Assembly (NCBI RefSeq): GCF_021129235.1
Contig: NZ_JAJOMA010000004.1
Span: 124,001-188,000, forward strand
Origin: Kineosporia mesophila
Lineage (GTDB): Bacteria > Actinomycetota > Actinomycetes > Actinomycetales > Kineosporiaceae
Direction of reading: 5' to 3'
DNA: 64,000 bases
In this document: positions 1-7,751 of the stretch, in pieces
How the letters are laid out: every line of letters begins with the position of its first letter
Numbering within the stretch: position 1 is the stretch's first letter
The notes under the pieces: generated by a model
Told to the model about the DNA's origin: nothing
What the model saw: the letters and a program-made list of their open reading frames with translations, nothing else
The model's database searches: none
Made by a program: the position numbers and the translations under genes

Positions 1-627
1 ACGCTGGCCAAGATCATGGTGACCCCGGCGTACGCCTTCCCGAACAAGGGAAAGTCGCTGAGCGCCAAGCGGAAGCACTACCAGATCCAGAACCACAACC
101 GGCTGCTCGGCTACCTGCCCGGGGTGATGGGCGTCAAGAACGGCTACACCACCAAGGCCGGGAGCACGAACGTCGCCGCGGCGGCGCACCAGGGCCACCA
201 CTACATCGCGGTGGTCCTGCGGTCCGACGGCTCGGTCTTCACCCCCAGCGGTGACCTGCTGAAGTGGGCCTTCACCTACGGCCAGAAGGCCAACCCGGTC
301 GGTCGGCTCGTGGAACCCGGTGAGCTGAGCGCGATGACGGGCCCCGGCATCGACGTCTCGGCGGCGCAGGCGACCAGTTCACCCGACTCCGGCGCGGTGG
401 ACGGCATGATCAACGGCGCCGGGTCCGACCAGCTCAAGGCGGCTCTGCCGGCCGCCAACACGGTCAGCACCACCCAGCACATGACCCGCTTCTGGCCGCT
501 CGTGCTCACCCTCGCCCTGCTGCTCGTGGCGGCGGCCTTCGGTCTGCGCCCCGTCCTCGTGAACAGCCGGCGCTCCCGCGCCCGTCAGGTGCGTCGCCGG
601 CAGCGCGACTCCCGGCACCTCTACTGA
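1..627 (+). CDS. D-alanyl-D-alanine carboxypeptidase, C-terminal part (5' end outside window)
   Basis: The frame is open from the first base, so the start and the Ser-x-x-Lys active site lie outside the window. The visible part has the family's third motif region, GVKNGYTTKAG at about residues 43-53 of the fragment. Classical penicillin-binding peptidases have K-T-G here; this one reads K-N-G. After the catalytic domain comes a Ser/Ala-rich linker, then one hydrophobic segment (FWPLVLTLALLLVAAAFGL) and an Arg-rich tail. This layout is a C-terminal membrane anchor with a short cytoplasmic end, as in DacA-like enzymes that trim peptidoglycan stem peptides outside the membrane. A perfect palindrome follows the stop codon. 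Confidence 0.85.
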   Translation, partial: TLAKIMVTPAYAFPNKGKSLSAKRKHYQIQNHNRLLGYLPGVMGVKNGYTTKAGSTNVAAAAHQGHHYIAVVLRSDGSVFTPSGDLLKWAFTYGQKANPVGRLVEPGELSAMTGPGIDVSAAQATSSPDSGAVDGMINGAGSDQLKAALPAANTVSTTQHMTRFWPLVLTLALLLVAAAFGLRPVLVNSRRSRARQVRRRQRDSRHLY

Positions 628-628
628 A

Positions 629-672
629 CCAAAACATCATGGTGGACGTCGACGTCCACCATGATGTTTTGG
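629..672. terminator. Perfect 44-bp palindrome, bidirectional terminator candidate
   Basis: The arms 629-650 and 651-672 are exact reverse complements with no spacer. The outer ends are A/T-rich (CCAAAAC and GTTTTGG). It lies between two convergent genes, 1 nt after the stop at 625-627 and 3 nt before the stop of the opposing gene at 676. It would form a hairpin in both transcripts. Confidence 0.7.
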
Positions 673-675
673 GTG

Positions 676-1866
676 TCAGTCGTCGTCGTGGCGGCGCAGA
701 ACACTGCCGACCGACTTCACCGCGCCCACCGCGGAGCGGGCGGCGACCAGGCCGGCGGCACCCAGAACGGCCCCGGCCGCGACCGAGACCCGGTCGGCCG
801 CACGAGGACTCACGACCGGTGAGTACTGCGCCGGAGGCATCGGGGTCGCGGTGCGCCGGCCGGCCGCGGCCGGGTTGGTGGACGCCGCGGGGCCCGTGGA
901 CGTGGCGGTACCGGCCCGTGTGCGGGTCACGGTGAGCGTCGCCTCCGGGGTGGGGACGGTGTCGGCGAGGTGCCCACGGTCGATCGCGATCGTGGCACCC
1001 CAGGCGGCCGCGACCAGCGTGAGGCGGCAGACCAGGTTCAGCCAGACCAGCAGGATCAGGGCGACGCCGGCGGTGGCCAGGAACTTGTTGTTCGTGGCCC
1101 CCTTCAGCAGCACGCCGGACAGCAGCTTCAGCACACCCAGGCCGATACCGCCGAACAGCGCGGCGTCCCACAGGTCGTGGTTGGGCAGCTTCACGCCGGA
1201 GAGCAGGCGGAACAGCAGCATGAAGATCAGGGTGTCGACGCCCAGCACGAGCAGGGTGCCGACGATGCCGAGCACCACCCGGCCGATGGCAGACCCCTCG
1301 TCCACACCGAGCCAGCCGAGCAGCACGCCGGTGGAGGCGCTGACGAAGATGCCCGCCACCGCGGAGACCAGCATCATCACGCCGAGGCTGGCCAGCACGC
1401 CCAGGTCGCGGGCCTTCGAGATGACGAAGTTCCGCTCCAGCTTGAGCTGGCCGAACATCGCCCGGATGCCCTCGCGCATGGCGTCGAGCCAGCCCAGGCC
1501 GGTGAAGAGGAAACCGACCAGACCGATGATGCCGGCGATGGTGAGCTGGCTGGAGCTGGTCAGCGTGTCGATCGAGACGATGCCGCCGCTGCCGCCCACC
1601 GGGCTGATGACCACGGTGCCGACGCCGTCGTTCACCGCGTCGACCACCCGGCGCTGCATCGGCTTGTCGTCGCCGACGATCAGCCCGAACACGGTGAAGC
1701 CGACGGCCAGGGCCGGGAAGATCGAGAAGAACGCCGCGTAGGCCATGCCGCCCGCGAGCACACCGCCGCGGGCATTGCCGTACCGCTGCCAGGCCCGCCA
1801 CGGCACCGAACCCTTGGCCCGCTCGAGCAGGCCGGCCGACCTCTTCCCCACTGTCGTCTCGCTCAC
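676..1866 (-). CDS. YihY/virulence factor BrkB family membrane protein
   Basis: A 396-aa protein with a GTG start and about six hydrophobic segments. The N-terminal signature region is GGMAYAAFFSIFPALAVGF at about residues 39-57, typical of the YihY/BrkB (formerly 'RNase BN') family. The C-terminal 100 residues are polar, Thr/Ala/Pro-rich and probably cytoplasmic. The family has no settled biochemical role; some members are linked to transport or serum resistance. It ends 4 nt upstream of the next gene on this strand, so it may share a transcript with trpS and the 2H protein. Family assignment is firm, function is not. Confidence 0.85.
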   Translation of the reverse strand: MSETTVGKRSAGLLERAKGSVPWRAWQRYGNARGGVLAGGMAYAAFFSIFPALAVGFTVFGLIVGDDKPMQRRVVDAVNDGVGTVVISPVGGSGGIVSIDTLTSSSQLTIAGIIGLVGFLFTGLGWLDAMREGIRAMFGQLKLERNFVISKARDLGVLASLGVMMLVSAVAGIFVSASTGVLLGWLGVDEGSAIGRVVLGIVGTLLVLGVDTLIFMLLFRLLSGVKLPNHDLWDAALFGGIGLGVLKLLSGVLLKGATNNKFLATAGVALILLVWLNLVCRLTLVAAAWGATIAIDRGHLADTVPTPEATLTVTRTRAGTATSTGPAASTNPAAAGRRTATPMPPAQYSPVVSPRAADRVSVAAGAVLGAAGLVAARSAVGAVKSVGSVLRRHDDD

Positions 1867-1870
1867 GGGA

Positions 1871-2470
1871 CTAAGTGTCCAGCAGATCGCCCTTGAAGCC
1901 GAACCGACGCCGCAACTGCCACAGCCCGTCGCGCCCGTGCTCGTAGAAGTTGAGCCCGGCGACGTCGAACGTCGAACGGTAATCGGCCAGCTCGGACTCG
2001 GCCCGGTCCATCGCCGGGTCGTCGAGGTGGTGGGCCACCGTGACGTGCGGGTGGTAGTCGAACGGTAAGGCCCGCTTGAGCGGACCGGTGCGGATCAGCC
2101 GTTGCAGGTCGGCGCAGTGCTCGGCGCCGTCTTCCAGCTTCACGAAGACGACCGGTGAGATCGGCCGGAACGACCCGGTGCCGGACAGCGTGATGCTGAA
2201 CCGGGTGGTGACCGCCGCGACGGCGCGCAGGTGATCCTGGATCGCCTGGTCGTCGCCGGCGGGCACCTGGGTCGGTGGCAGCAGCGTGATGTGCGGCGGG
2301 ATCTCCGCCGCCAGCGGGTCGCCGAAGTCGGCCCGGCTCTGCCGCAGGAAGTCGGCCTGCGGCTGCGGGATGTCGAGCACCACCCCGATGGTGACCACGT
2401 CTTCGGAGACCGGCCGCACCAGAGCCATGCTCATGGTTGCCGGTGGTTCCCGGTGGGTTCCCCCCGTCAT
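1871..2470 (-). CDS. 2'-5' RNA ligase / 2H phosphoesterase family protein
   Basis: Two His-x-Thr motifs, HITLLP and HVTVAHH, are separated by about 80 residues, as expected for the 2H phosphoesterase fold (LigT/CPDase type). These enzymes act on 2',3'-cyclic phosphates or 2'-5' bonds in RNA; the substrate cannot be told from sequence. The start at 2470 places it 5 nt after the trpS stop and suggests coupling. ATG codons at 2434 and 2428 are alternatives, and none has a strong ribosome site. Length is about 199 aa from 2470. Confidence 0.75.
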   Translation of the reverse strand: MTGGTHREPPATMSMALVRPVSEDVVTIGVVLDIPQPQADFLRQSRADFGDPLAAEIPPHITLLPPTQVPAGDDQAIQDHLRAVAAVTTRFSITLSGTGSFRPISPVVFVKLEDGAEHCADLQRLIRTGPLKRALPFDYHPHVTVAHHLDDPAMDRAESELADYRSTFDVAGLNFYEHGRDGLWQLRRRFGFKGDLLDT

Positions 2471-2475
2471 CCCGA

Positions 2476-3504
2476 TCACCGCTTCGGAGGCAGGAACCCG
2501 ACCCGGTCGTAGACCTCGGCGAGCACCCGTGCGGTCGTCTCCTGAGCCCTCGCCGCCCCGTCGGCGAGAATGTCGTCGAGCGTGCCCGGATCGGCGATCA
2601 GCGCGTTGGCCTTCTCCGCGATCGGCCCGGCGAACTCCTCGTACGCGGCCGCGACCTCCTTCTTCAGGTCGCCGTAGCCCGCCCCCGCGAACTTCTCCAC
2701 CAGCGTCTCGATCGGGGTCTTGCTCAGCACCGACGCGATGGTGAGCAGGTTCGACACCCCGGGCTTGTTCTCCGGGTCGAAGACGATCTCGCGACCGGTG
2801 TCGGTGACCGCCGAGCGGATCTTCTTGGCCGAGACCTTCGGGTCGTCGAGCAGCCACAGGCAGCCGGGGCCGCCGATGCTGCCGCTCATCTTCTTGTCCG
2901 GGTTCTGCAGGTCGAGGATCTTCGCCGTGGCCTTCACGATGTGGGCCTCGGGCACCGGGAACGTCTTGCCGAAGCGCTTGTTGAAGCGCTGGGCCAGGTC
3001 GCGGGTGAGCTCGAGGTGCTGGCGCTGGTCCTCCCCGACCGGCACGACCTTCGGCCGGTAGATCAGGATGTCGGCGGCCTGCAGGATCGGGTAGGTGAAG
3101 AGCCCGACGGTCGCCCGGTCGGAACCCTCCTTGCTCGACTTGTCCTTGAACTGGGTCATCCGGCCGGCCTCGCCGAACCCGGTGATCGACTCCAGCACCC
3201 AGGACAGGCGCGGGTGCTCCGGGATGTGGCTCTGCACGAACAGCACCGACTTCGCCGGGTCGATGCCCGCGGCCAGGTACTGCGCGATGTAGCGGTGAGA
3301 GCGCCGGCGCAGGGCCGCGGGGTCGTAGTCGACGGTGATCGAGTGCAGGTCGGCGACGAAGAAGAAGGCCTCGAACTGCTCCTGCAGCTCGACCCAGTTC
3401 GCCAGCGCGCCGATGTAGTTACCCAGGTGCAGGGAGTCGGACGTCGGCTGCATACCGGAAAGCAGCCGGGGTCGCGCGGGACCGGTTTCAGGCATGGCCC
3501 TCAT
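2476..3504 (-). CDS. trpS: Tryptophanyl-tRNA synthetase
   Basis: A class I aminoacyl-tRNA synthetase that charges tRNA-Trp. The HIGH-type motif appears as HLGNY near residue 27, and the KMSKS loop appears as KMSGS (KKMSGSIGGPG), with the second Lys replaced by Gly. About 342 aa, normal for bacterial TrpS. The ATG at 3504 is chosen because GGAAGG lies 7 nt upstream; the ATG at 3495 is less well placed. It is followed closely by the 2H phosphoesterase gene. Confidence 0.93.
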   Translation of the reverse strand: MRAMPETGPARPRLLSGMQPTSDSLHLGNYIGALANWVELQEQFEAFFFVADLHSITVDYDPAALRRRSHRYIAQYLAAGIDPAKSVLFVQSHIPEHPRLSWVLESITGFGEAGRMTQFKDKSSKEGSDRATVGLFTYPILQAADILIYRPKVVPVGEDQRQHLELTRDLAQRFNKRFGKTFPVPEAHIVKATAKILDLQNPDKKMSGSIGGPGCLWLLDDPKVSAKKIRSAVTDTGREIVFDPENKPGVSNLLTIASVLSKTPIETLVEKFAGAGYGDLKKEVAAAYEEFAGPIAEKANALIADPGTLDDILADGAARAQETTARVLAEVYDRVGFLPPKR

Positions 3505-3645
3505 TCTGGCACCTTCCATCGGCCAGGGGGCACCGGGCTACCGGCTACGGGCCACCGGGCCTCGCCGGGCAGACCGGCGCGCGATCATCTACGGTCGTCG
3601 AGTCAGATTCGGCTGATGCACGCGGAGACGAAGGCGGGGGTGGAT

Positions 3646-4425
3646 ATGCCGGTCGAACAGGGCGAGGTCCAGACGGTGCAGCTGATCGACGGGCCGGCGC
3701 TGGCCGTGTCCCGGATCGAGGCCCCGCTGCGGCCGTTCCTGCTGGTGCACAGCGAGTCGGCCGACTCCACGGTGTGGGGTCAGGTGGCCGGGCGACTGGT
3801 CGAGGCCGGTCACGAGATCGCCGCCGTCGACCTGCGCGGTCACGGCCGGTCCGAAACCCCGGCGACCGGTTACGACACCGACACCAGCGCCGACGACCTC
3901 TCCACCCTGCTCGACCAGCTCGGCTACACCGGTGCACGTTCGCCGATCGTGGCCGGGCACGGCTGGGGCGCCAACGTGGCCCTCTCGCTGGCCGCCCGCC
4001 GCGACGGCATCACCGGGCTCTGCCTGATCGACGGCGGCTGGACCCGCCCGGCGTGGCGCTACCCGACCTTCGAGGAGTTCTGGGCGAGCACGAATCCGGA
4101 CAGCCCTCAGGACGATGGTGATCCCCTGCTGGCCCGGCGGCGCTCGATCGCCCACTCCGTCTTCCTCGGTGAACCCCGCGCCTGGTACCCGCTCATCGGG
4201 GTGCCCGTGGTGCTCTGCCCGGTCGTGCCGCCCGACGGCGTATCGGACCCCGACGGCGGCGGTACGGCCACCCGCACCGGCATCGCGGAGGCTCTCGGCG
4301 GCCTGCCCCGGGCCCGGGTGAGCTGGTACTACGGCGTCGGCGCGCGCATGCTCACCGCCGACCCCGGCCGGATCGCCGACGACCTGCTGACCCTGGCCGC
4401 GGACGCGGAGCCGAGCATCAGCTGA
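3646..4425 (+). CDS. Alpha/beta-hydrolase fold protein lacking catalytic residues
   Basis: A 259-aa protein with the alpha/beta-hydrolase layout: strand plus VDLRGHGRSETP near residues 55-70, then the nucleophile elbow. The elbow reads AGHGWGAN where active enzymes have G-x-S-x-G, so the nucleophile Ser is Gly (codon GGC). The C-terminal region that normally carries G-H-x-L before a proline reads GARMLTADPGRIADDLL, without the catalytic His. The protein therefore looks like a pseudoenzyme, perhaps a binding protein. An ATG at 3616 is a longer alternative; 3646 has a purine-rich AAGGCGGGGGTGG stretch just upstream. Confidence 0.75.
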   Translation: MPVEQGEVQTVQLIDGPALAVSRIEAPLRPFLLVHSESADSTVWGQVAGRLVEAGHEIAAVDLRGHGRSETPATGYDTDTSADDLSTLLDQLGYTGARSPIVAGHGWGANVALSLAARRDGITGLCLIDGGWTRPAWRYPTFEEFWASTNPDSPQDDGDPLLARRRSIAHSVFLGEPRAWYPLIGVPVVLCPVVPPDGVSDPDGGGTATRTGIAEALGGLPRARVSWYYGVGARMLTADPGRIADDLLTLAADAEPSIS

Positions 4426-4536
4426 GCCACCGGCCAGTCGCCGTCCGTCCTCTGACCGGGTGACGTCGGCCCGAACATTCGGCCAGGACGCCCTTCTCGG
4501 CCGGAACCGGGCATCCGGCCAGGTAGGCTGCGCGTC

Positions 4537-5787
4537 ATGACGGCCTGGACCGCTGAACCTTCGGCGAACGAGCAGTACCTGACCGCGGTTCCGGCGGTCA
4601 CCGCTATGCGTAACGCCGTGCGCGACTACGACTGGGGCTCCACCTCGGCGCTGGCCCTGCTGCAGAGCCGCACCCCCAGCGGCGGCCCGGAGGCCGAGCT
4701 GTGGATGGGCACGCACCCGTCCGCGCCCTCCGTGCTGGTGCTGCCCGACGGGCGCGAGCTGTCGCTGCCCGAGGCCATCGAGCGCTTCGGTGAGCAGGTG
4801 CTGGGCCGCGACGTGCAGGCCCGCTTCGGCGCCCGCCTGCCCTACCTGTTCAAGATCCTGGCGATCGCCCGCCCGCTGTCGGTGCAGGTGCATCCGACCA
4901 GGCAGCGCGCCCAGGAGAAGTACACGACGGGCCCCGACTCGATCTACGTCGACCCGTTCCACAAGCCCGAGATGCTCTACGCGCTCGAGCCGATCGAGGC
5001 CCTCTTCGGCTTCCGCCCGCCGGCCCAGGTCGCGATGCTGCTCAGTCGCCTGCGCGCGCCCCGTCTCCAGCCGCTGATCGAGGTGCTCGGCGAGCCCGGG
5101 CCGGACGAGGCCGCCCGCCTGCACTCCGCCCTGGAGCTGCTGATCACCTGGCCGATCGAGGACCGGGCCGCCCTGGTCGCCGAGGTCGCCTCCGGCAGCA
5201 GCCGGCTCACCGCCGAGGGCAGCCCCGACTACCCCGAGGTGTTCGGCTGGCTCGACCGCCTGATCGGCCTGCACCCGGCCGACCCGATGGTGCTGGCGCC
5301 GCTGCTGCTGGACCTGGTGCGGATGGTTCCCGGCCAGACCGTGTTCGTCGACGCCGGGGTGCCGCACGCCTACCTCAGCGGTCTCGGCGTGGAGATCATG
5401 GCCGGTTCGGACAACGTGCTGCGCTGCGGTCTGACCAGCAAGGAGATCAACGTCCCGGAGCTGCTCCACGTCATCGACAGCCGCCCGCTGGCCTCCGGTG
5501 ACAGCAACCTCTCCCAGCTCTCGGACGACGAGGTCGCCTGGCGCCCGCCGGTCCAGGACTTCCAGCTCAGCCGGGTCGTCGTGACCGGCAGCGCCGTGAC
5601 CGCCGACGCCTCGATCAGCGGCCCGCAGATCGTGCTCTGCACCAAGGGCTCGGTCACGGTCACCGCCGCGGGCATCTCGGTGCCGCTGGAGAGCGGCCAG
5701 TCCGCCTTCGTCACCGCCACCGCCGGTCCCCTCACCCTGAGCGGTGAGGGTGAGATCTTCCGGGCCGCCCCCGGTCGCTCCCTCTGA
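4537..5787 (+). CDS. manA: Mannose-6-phosphate isomerase, class I
   Basis: Interconverts fructose 6-phosphate and mannose 6-phosphate, feeding GDP-mannose for cell-wall glycans. The 416-aa protein has the type I hallmark QVHPTRQRAQE, the KPEMLYAL segment and the VPHAYLSG strand, which supply the zinc ligands Gln, His, Glu and His. The C-terminal cupin-like region follows. An internal ATG at 4606 starts nearer to the usual family N-terminus (MRNAVRDYDWGS), so the first 23 residues may be an extension. TAGGCT lies 8 nt before the ATG and could be a -10 box of a leaderless transcript. Confidence 0.9.
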   Translation: MTAWTAEPSANEQYLTAVPAVTAMRNAVRDYDWGSTSALALLQSRTPSGGPEAELWMGTHPSAPSVLVLPDGRELSLPEAIERFGEQVLGRDVQARFGARLPYLFKILAIARPLSVQVHPTRQRAQEKYTTGPDSIYVDPFHKPEMLYALEPIEALFGFRPPAQVAMLLSRLRAPRLQPLIEVLGEPGPDEAARLHSALELLITWPIEDRAALVAEVASGSSRLTAEGSPDYPEVFGWLDRLIGLHPADPMVLAPLLLDLVRMVPGQTVFVDAGVPHAYLSGLGVEIMAGSDNVLRCGLTSKEINVPELLHVIDSRPLASGDSNLSQLSDDEVAWRPPVQDFQLSRVVVTGSAVTADASISGPQIVLCTKGSVTVTAAGISVPLESGQSAFVTATAGPLTLSGEGEIFRAAPGRSL

Positions 5788-5800
5788 GACCCGGGAACCT

Positions 5801-6757
5801 CTAGAACTGACCCCCGACCGCCCGGGGCGGTTCCTCGTCCATCATCGGCAGTGATTCGGTGAAGACGCCGATCCGCACCGACGCCGGGATGGACGCGCGG
5901 TCCAGATACCGCACGCCGCTGCGCGGGCAGAACAGCACGCGCCACGACGGGGAGCCGTCACTCTCGTCGCCCTCGATGTGCTCCAGCAGCTCGAGGTGCC
6001 AGTTCACGTAGTAGCGCGTGCTCTCCCCCACGAACTCCGGGGTCGTCGCGCACCGGCAACGCAGGTCACGCTCGGTGCGGCGGCGGCGCCAGGTCTCCAG
6101 CCGGCGGGCCCACGACTCACCGAGCGAGCGCCGGTGCCAGTGCGCCGCGTCCAGTTCCTGCCCGGCGCTCTCGTGCCCGTGACTCTTCAGCAGGTCGGCC
6201 GTGCGGTGCCGGGGGTCGTCACCGACCCCGTTCCAGGCCGCCGCGTCGAGCAGCCGGTGTGCCCCGTGCGCGTCCCCCTGCGCGGCCCGGGCCGCGGCAA
6301 GCACCGCCAGCACGGCCGCGTTGGGCACGGTGGTGATGTGGGACGCGGCTTCGGCGGCGGCGGGAAGGTCGTGCGGGGCCGCCGACACGGCGAACATGGT
6401 CCAGTCGTCGGTGCCCGGCTCCTCCAGGCGCCGAAGCCCCAGCCGGGCCGTCTGCAGCCCCTCGGCCCGCCCGGACACCATCGCGATGCAACCGCGCACC
6501 AGCTCGGTCTCACCGGGCCGCGCCTGCGACGCCATCATCCGCCGGCCCAGGAACTTCGCGCCCGCGCGCGGATCGCCCGCGAGAATCGAGGCCAGCATGC
6601 CCGCCGCCGCATCGTCCGGTTCGTCGGCATTCAGCAGGCTCTGCGCCTCACGATAAAGCCCCAGACCCACGAGACGGGCGGCCGCCTCATGTCGGGCCTG
6701 GGGCGGCAGGCTGGGTCCAGGACTCACGACTGATTGATCGGTCGGCCGTTCCGGCAC
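5801..6757 (-). CDS. Hypothetical protein, TPR-like with Cys motif
   Basis: A 318-aa protein with a GTG start and no family I can name. Residues 20-190 are Ala-rich helices with repeat-like spacing, as in tetratricopeptide-type scaffolds. The C-terminal third has a C-x-C pair (LRCRCATTPEFVG) and a later single Cys (FCPRSGVRYLD), which could bind metal but do not make a standard ribbon. The N-terminus is Pro/Ser-rich. It converges on manA with 13 nt between the stops, and the next gene upstream on the same strand ends 35 nt before its start. Confidence 0.6.
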   Translation of the reverse strand: MPERPTDQSVVSPGPSLPPQARHEAAARLVGLGLYREAQSLLNADEPDDAAAGMLASILAGDPRAGAKFLGRRMMASQARPGETELVRGCIAMVSGRAEGLQTARLGLRRLEEPGTDDWTMFAVSAAPHDLPAAAEAASHITTVPNAAVLAVLAAARAAQGDAHGAHRLLDAAAWNGVGDDPRHRTADLLKSHGHESAGQELDAAHWHRRSLGESWARRLETWRRRRTERDLRCRCATTPEFVGESTRYYVNWHLELLEHIEGDESDGSPSWRVLFCPRSGVRYLDRASIPASVRIGVFTESLPMMDEEPPRAVGGQF

Positions 6758-6792
6758 CTGAGCGCGGTGCGGCTATTCGCTCTTTCGGACGT

Positions 6793-7638
6793 TCAGAACA
6801 GCGTCGCGGGTTCGACCGGCTCCGGTGTGGGCAGGGGTTCCAGGCCGGGCACCCGGGCCCGCACCTCGTCGTGGAAGCGGCGGGCCAGGGCGGGCGCGTC
6901 GACGTTGTCGGGGGTGTGCAGGAAGAAGGTCGGGGAGCGGCCCTCGCGCAGCCAGGTGGCCATCACCTCCACCCAGTGCTGCCAGCCCGCGACCGTGCGG
7001 GCCTCGTCGTCCCGGCCGAGGTACCGGATCACCGGCCGTTCGGTCAGGGCCCGGTCGCGCCGCGGCAGACGCGGTTTACGCTCCCAGGCCTCACGTTCCG
7101 CGTCACTCGAGGGCGGCGAGGCAAAGAAGGCCGTGGTGTCGAACGGCACCCATTCGGTACCGGTCCGCTCGCACACCCGCTCCAGTTCGCCGGGGTCGCT
7201 GAAGAACTGAGGGTGCCGCACCTCGACGGCATAACGATTCTCCGGCGGGAGCTTTCGCAGAAGACCTTCGAGCGTGGGGACGTCGGTGGGCGCGAAGGTT
7301 CCCGGCAACTGGATCCAGAGGGCCTGGATCCGGGGCCCGAGCGGCTCGACCACGTGCAGAAACTGCCGCAGTTCCTCGTCCACCCCGACGAACCGGCGCT
7401 CGTGGGTGATCACCTTCGGCAGCTTCAGCACGAACCGGAAGTCCGGATCGGTCTGCCGCGCCCAGGTTTCCACGGTCTCGCGGGTCGGCGTGGCGTAGAA
7501 GGTGGTGTTGCCCTCCACCGCGTTGCACCAGTTGGCGTAGAACCGCAGCCGCTCCTGGGCGCCGGCGCCCCGCGGCGTGACCCGGCCCGACCAGGCCTTG
7601 TGCGTCCACATCGCGCACCCGACGTGAAGCCTTTGCAT
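6793..7638 (-). CDS. DUF72 (YecE-like) domain protein
   Basis: A 281-aa protein with the DUF72 TIM-barrel-like signatures: HVGCAMWTHKAW at the N-terminus, NAVEGNTTFYATP, FVLKLPKVITHERR, YAVEVRHPQFF and TFFLHTPDN near the end. The biochemical role of the family is unknown. The start at 7638 has GGAGG 8 nt upstream; a longer GTG frame at 7653 would place that ribosome site inside the gene. It is divergent from the channel-like gene at 7752, and the 113-nt gap should hold both promoters. Confidence 0.85.
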   Translation of the reverse strand: MQRLHVGCAMWTHKAWSGRVTPRGAGAQERLRFYANWCNAVEGNTTFYATPTRETVETWARQTDPDFRFVLKLPKVITHERRFVGVDEELRQFLHVVEPLGPRIQALWIQLPGTFAPTDVPTLEGLLRKLPPENRYAVEVRHPQFFSDPGELERVCERTGTEWVPFDTTAFFASPPSSDAEREAWERKPRLPRRDRALTERPVIRYLGRDDEARTVAGWQHWVEVMATWLREGRSPTFFLHTPDNVDAPALARRFHDEVRARVPGLEPLPTPEPVEPATLF

Positions 7639-7751
7639 GTCCAGAACCTCCACTATTCACCGGATACCTGCCATCGGACCAGGTCAACGGCCAAAATGGC
7701 AGGTTCTCTCCGATGTAGCTATTCCGGGCAACAATCAGTACCTTCCGGTTC

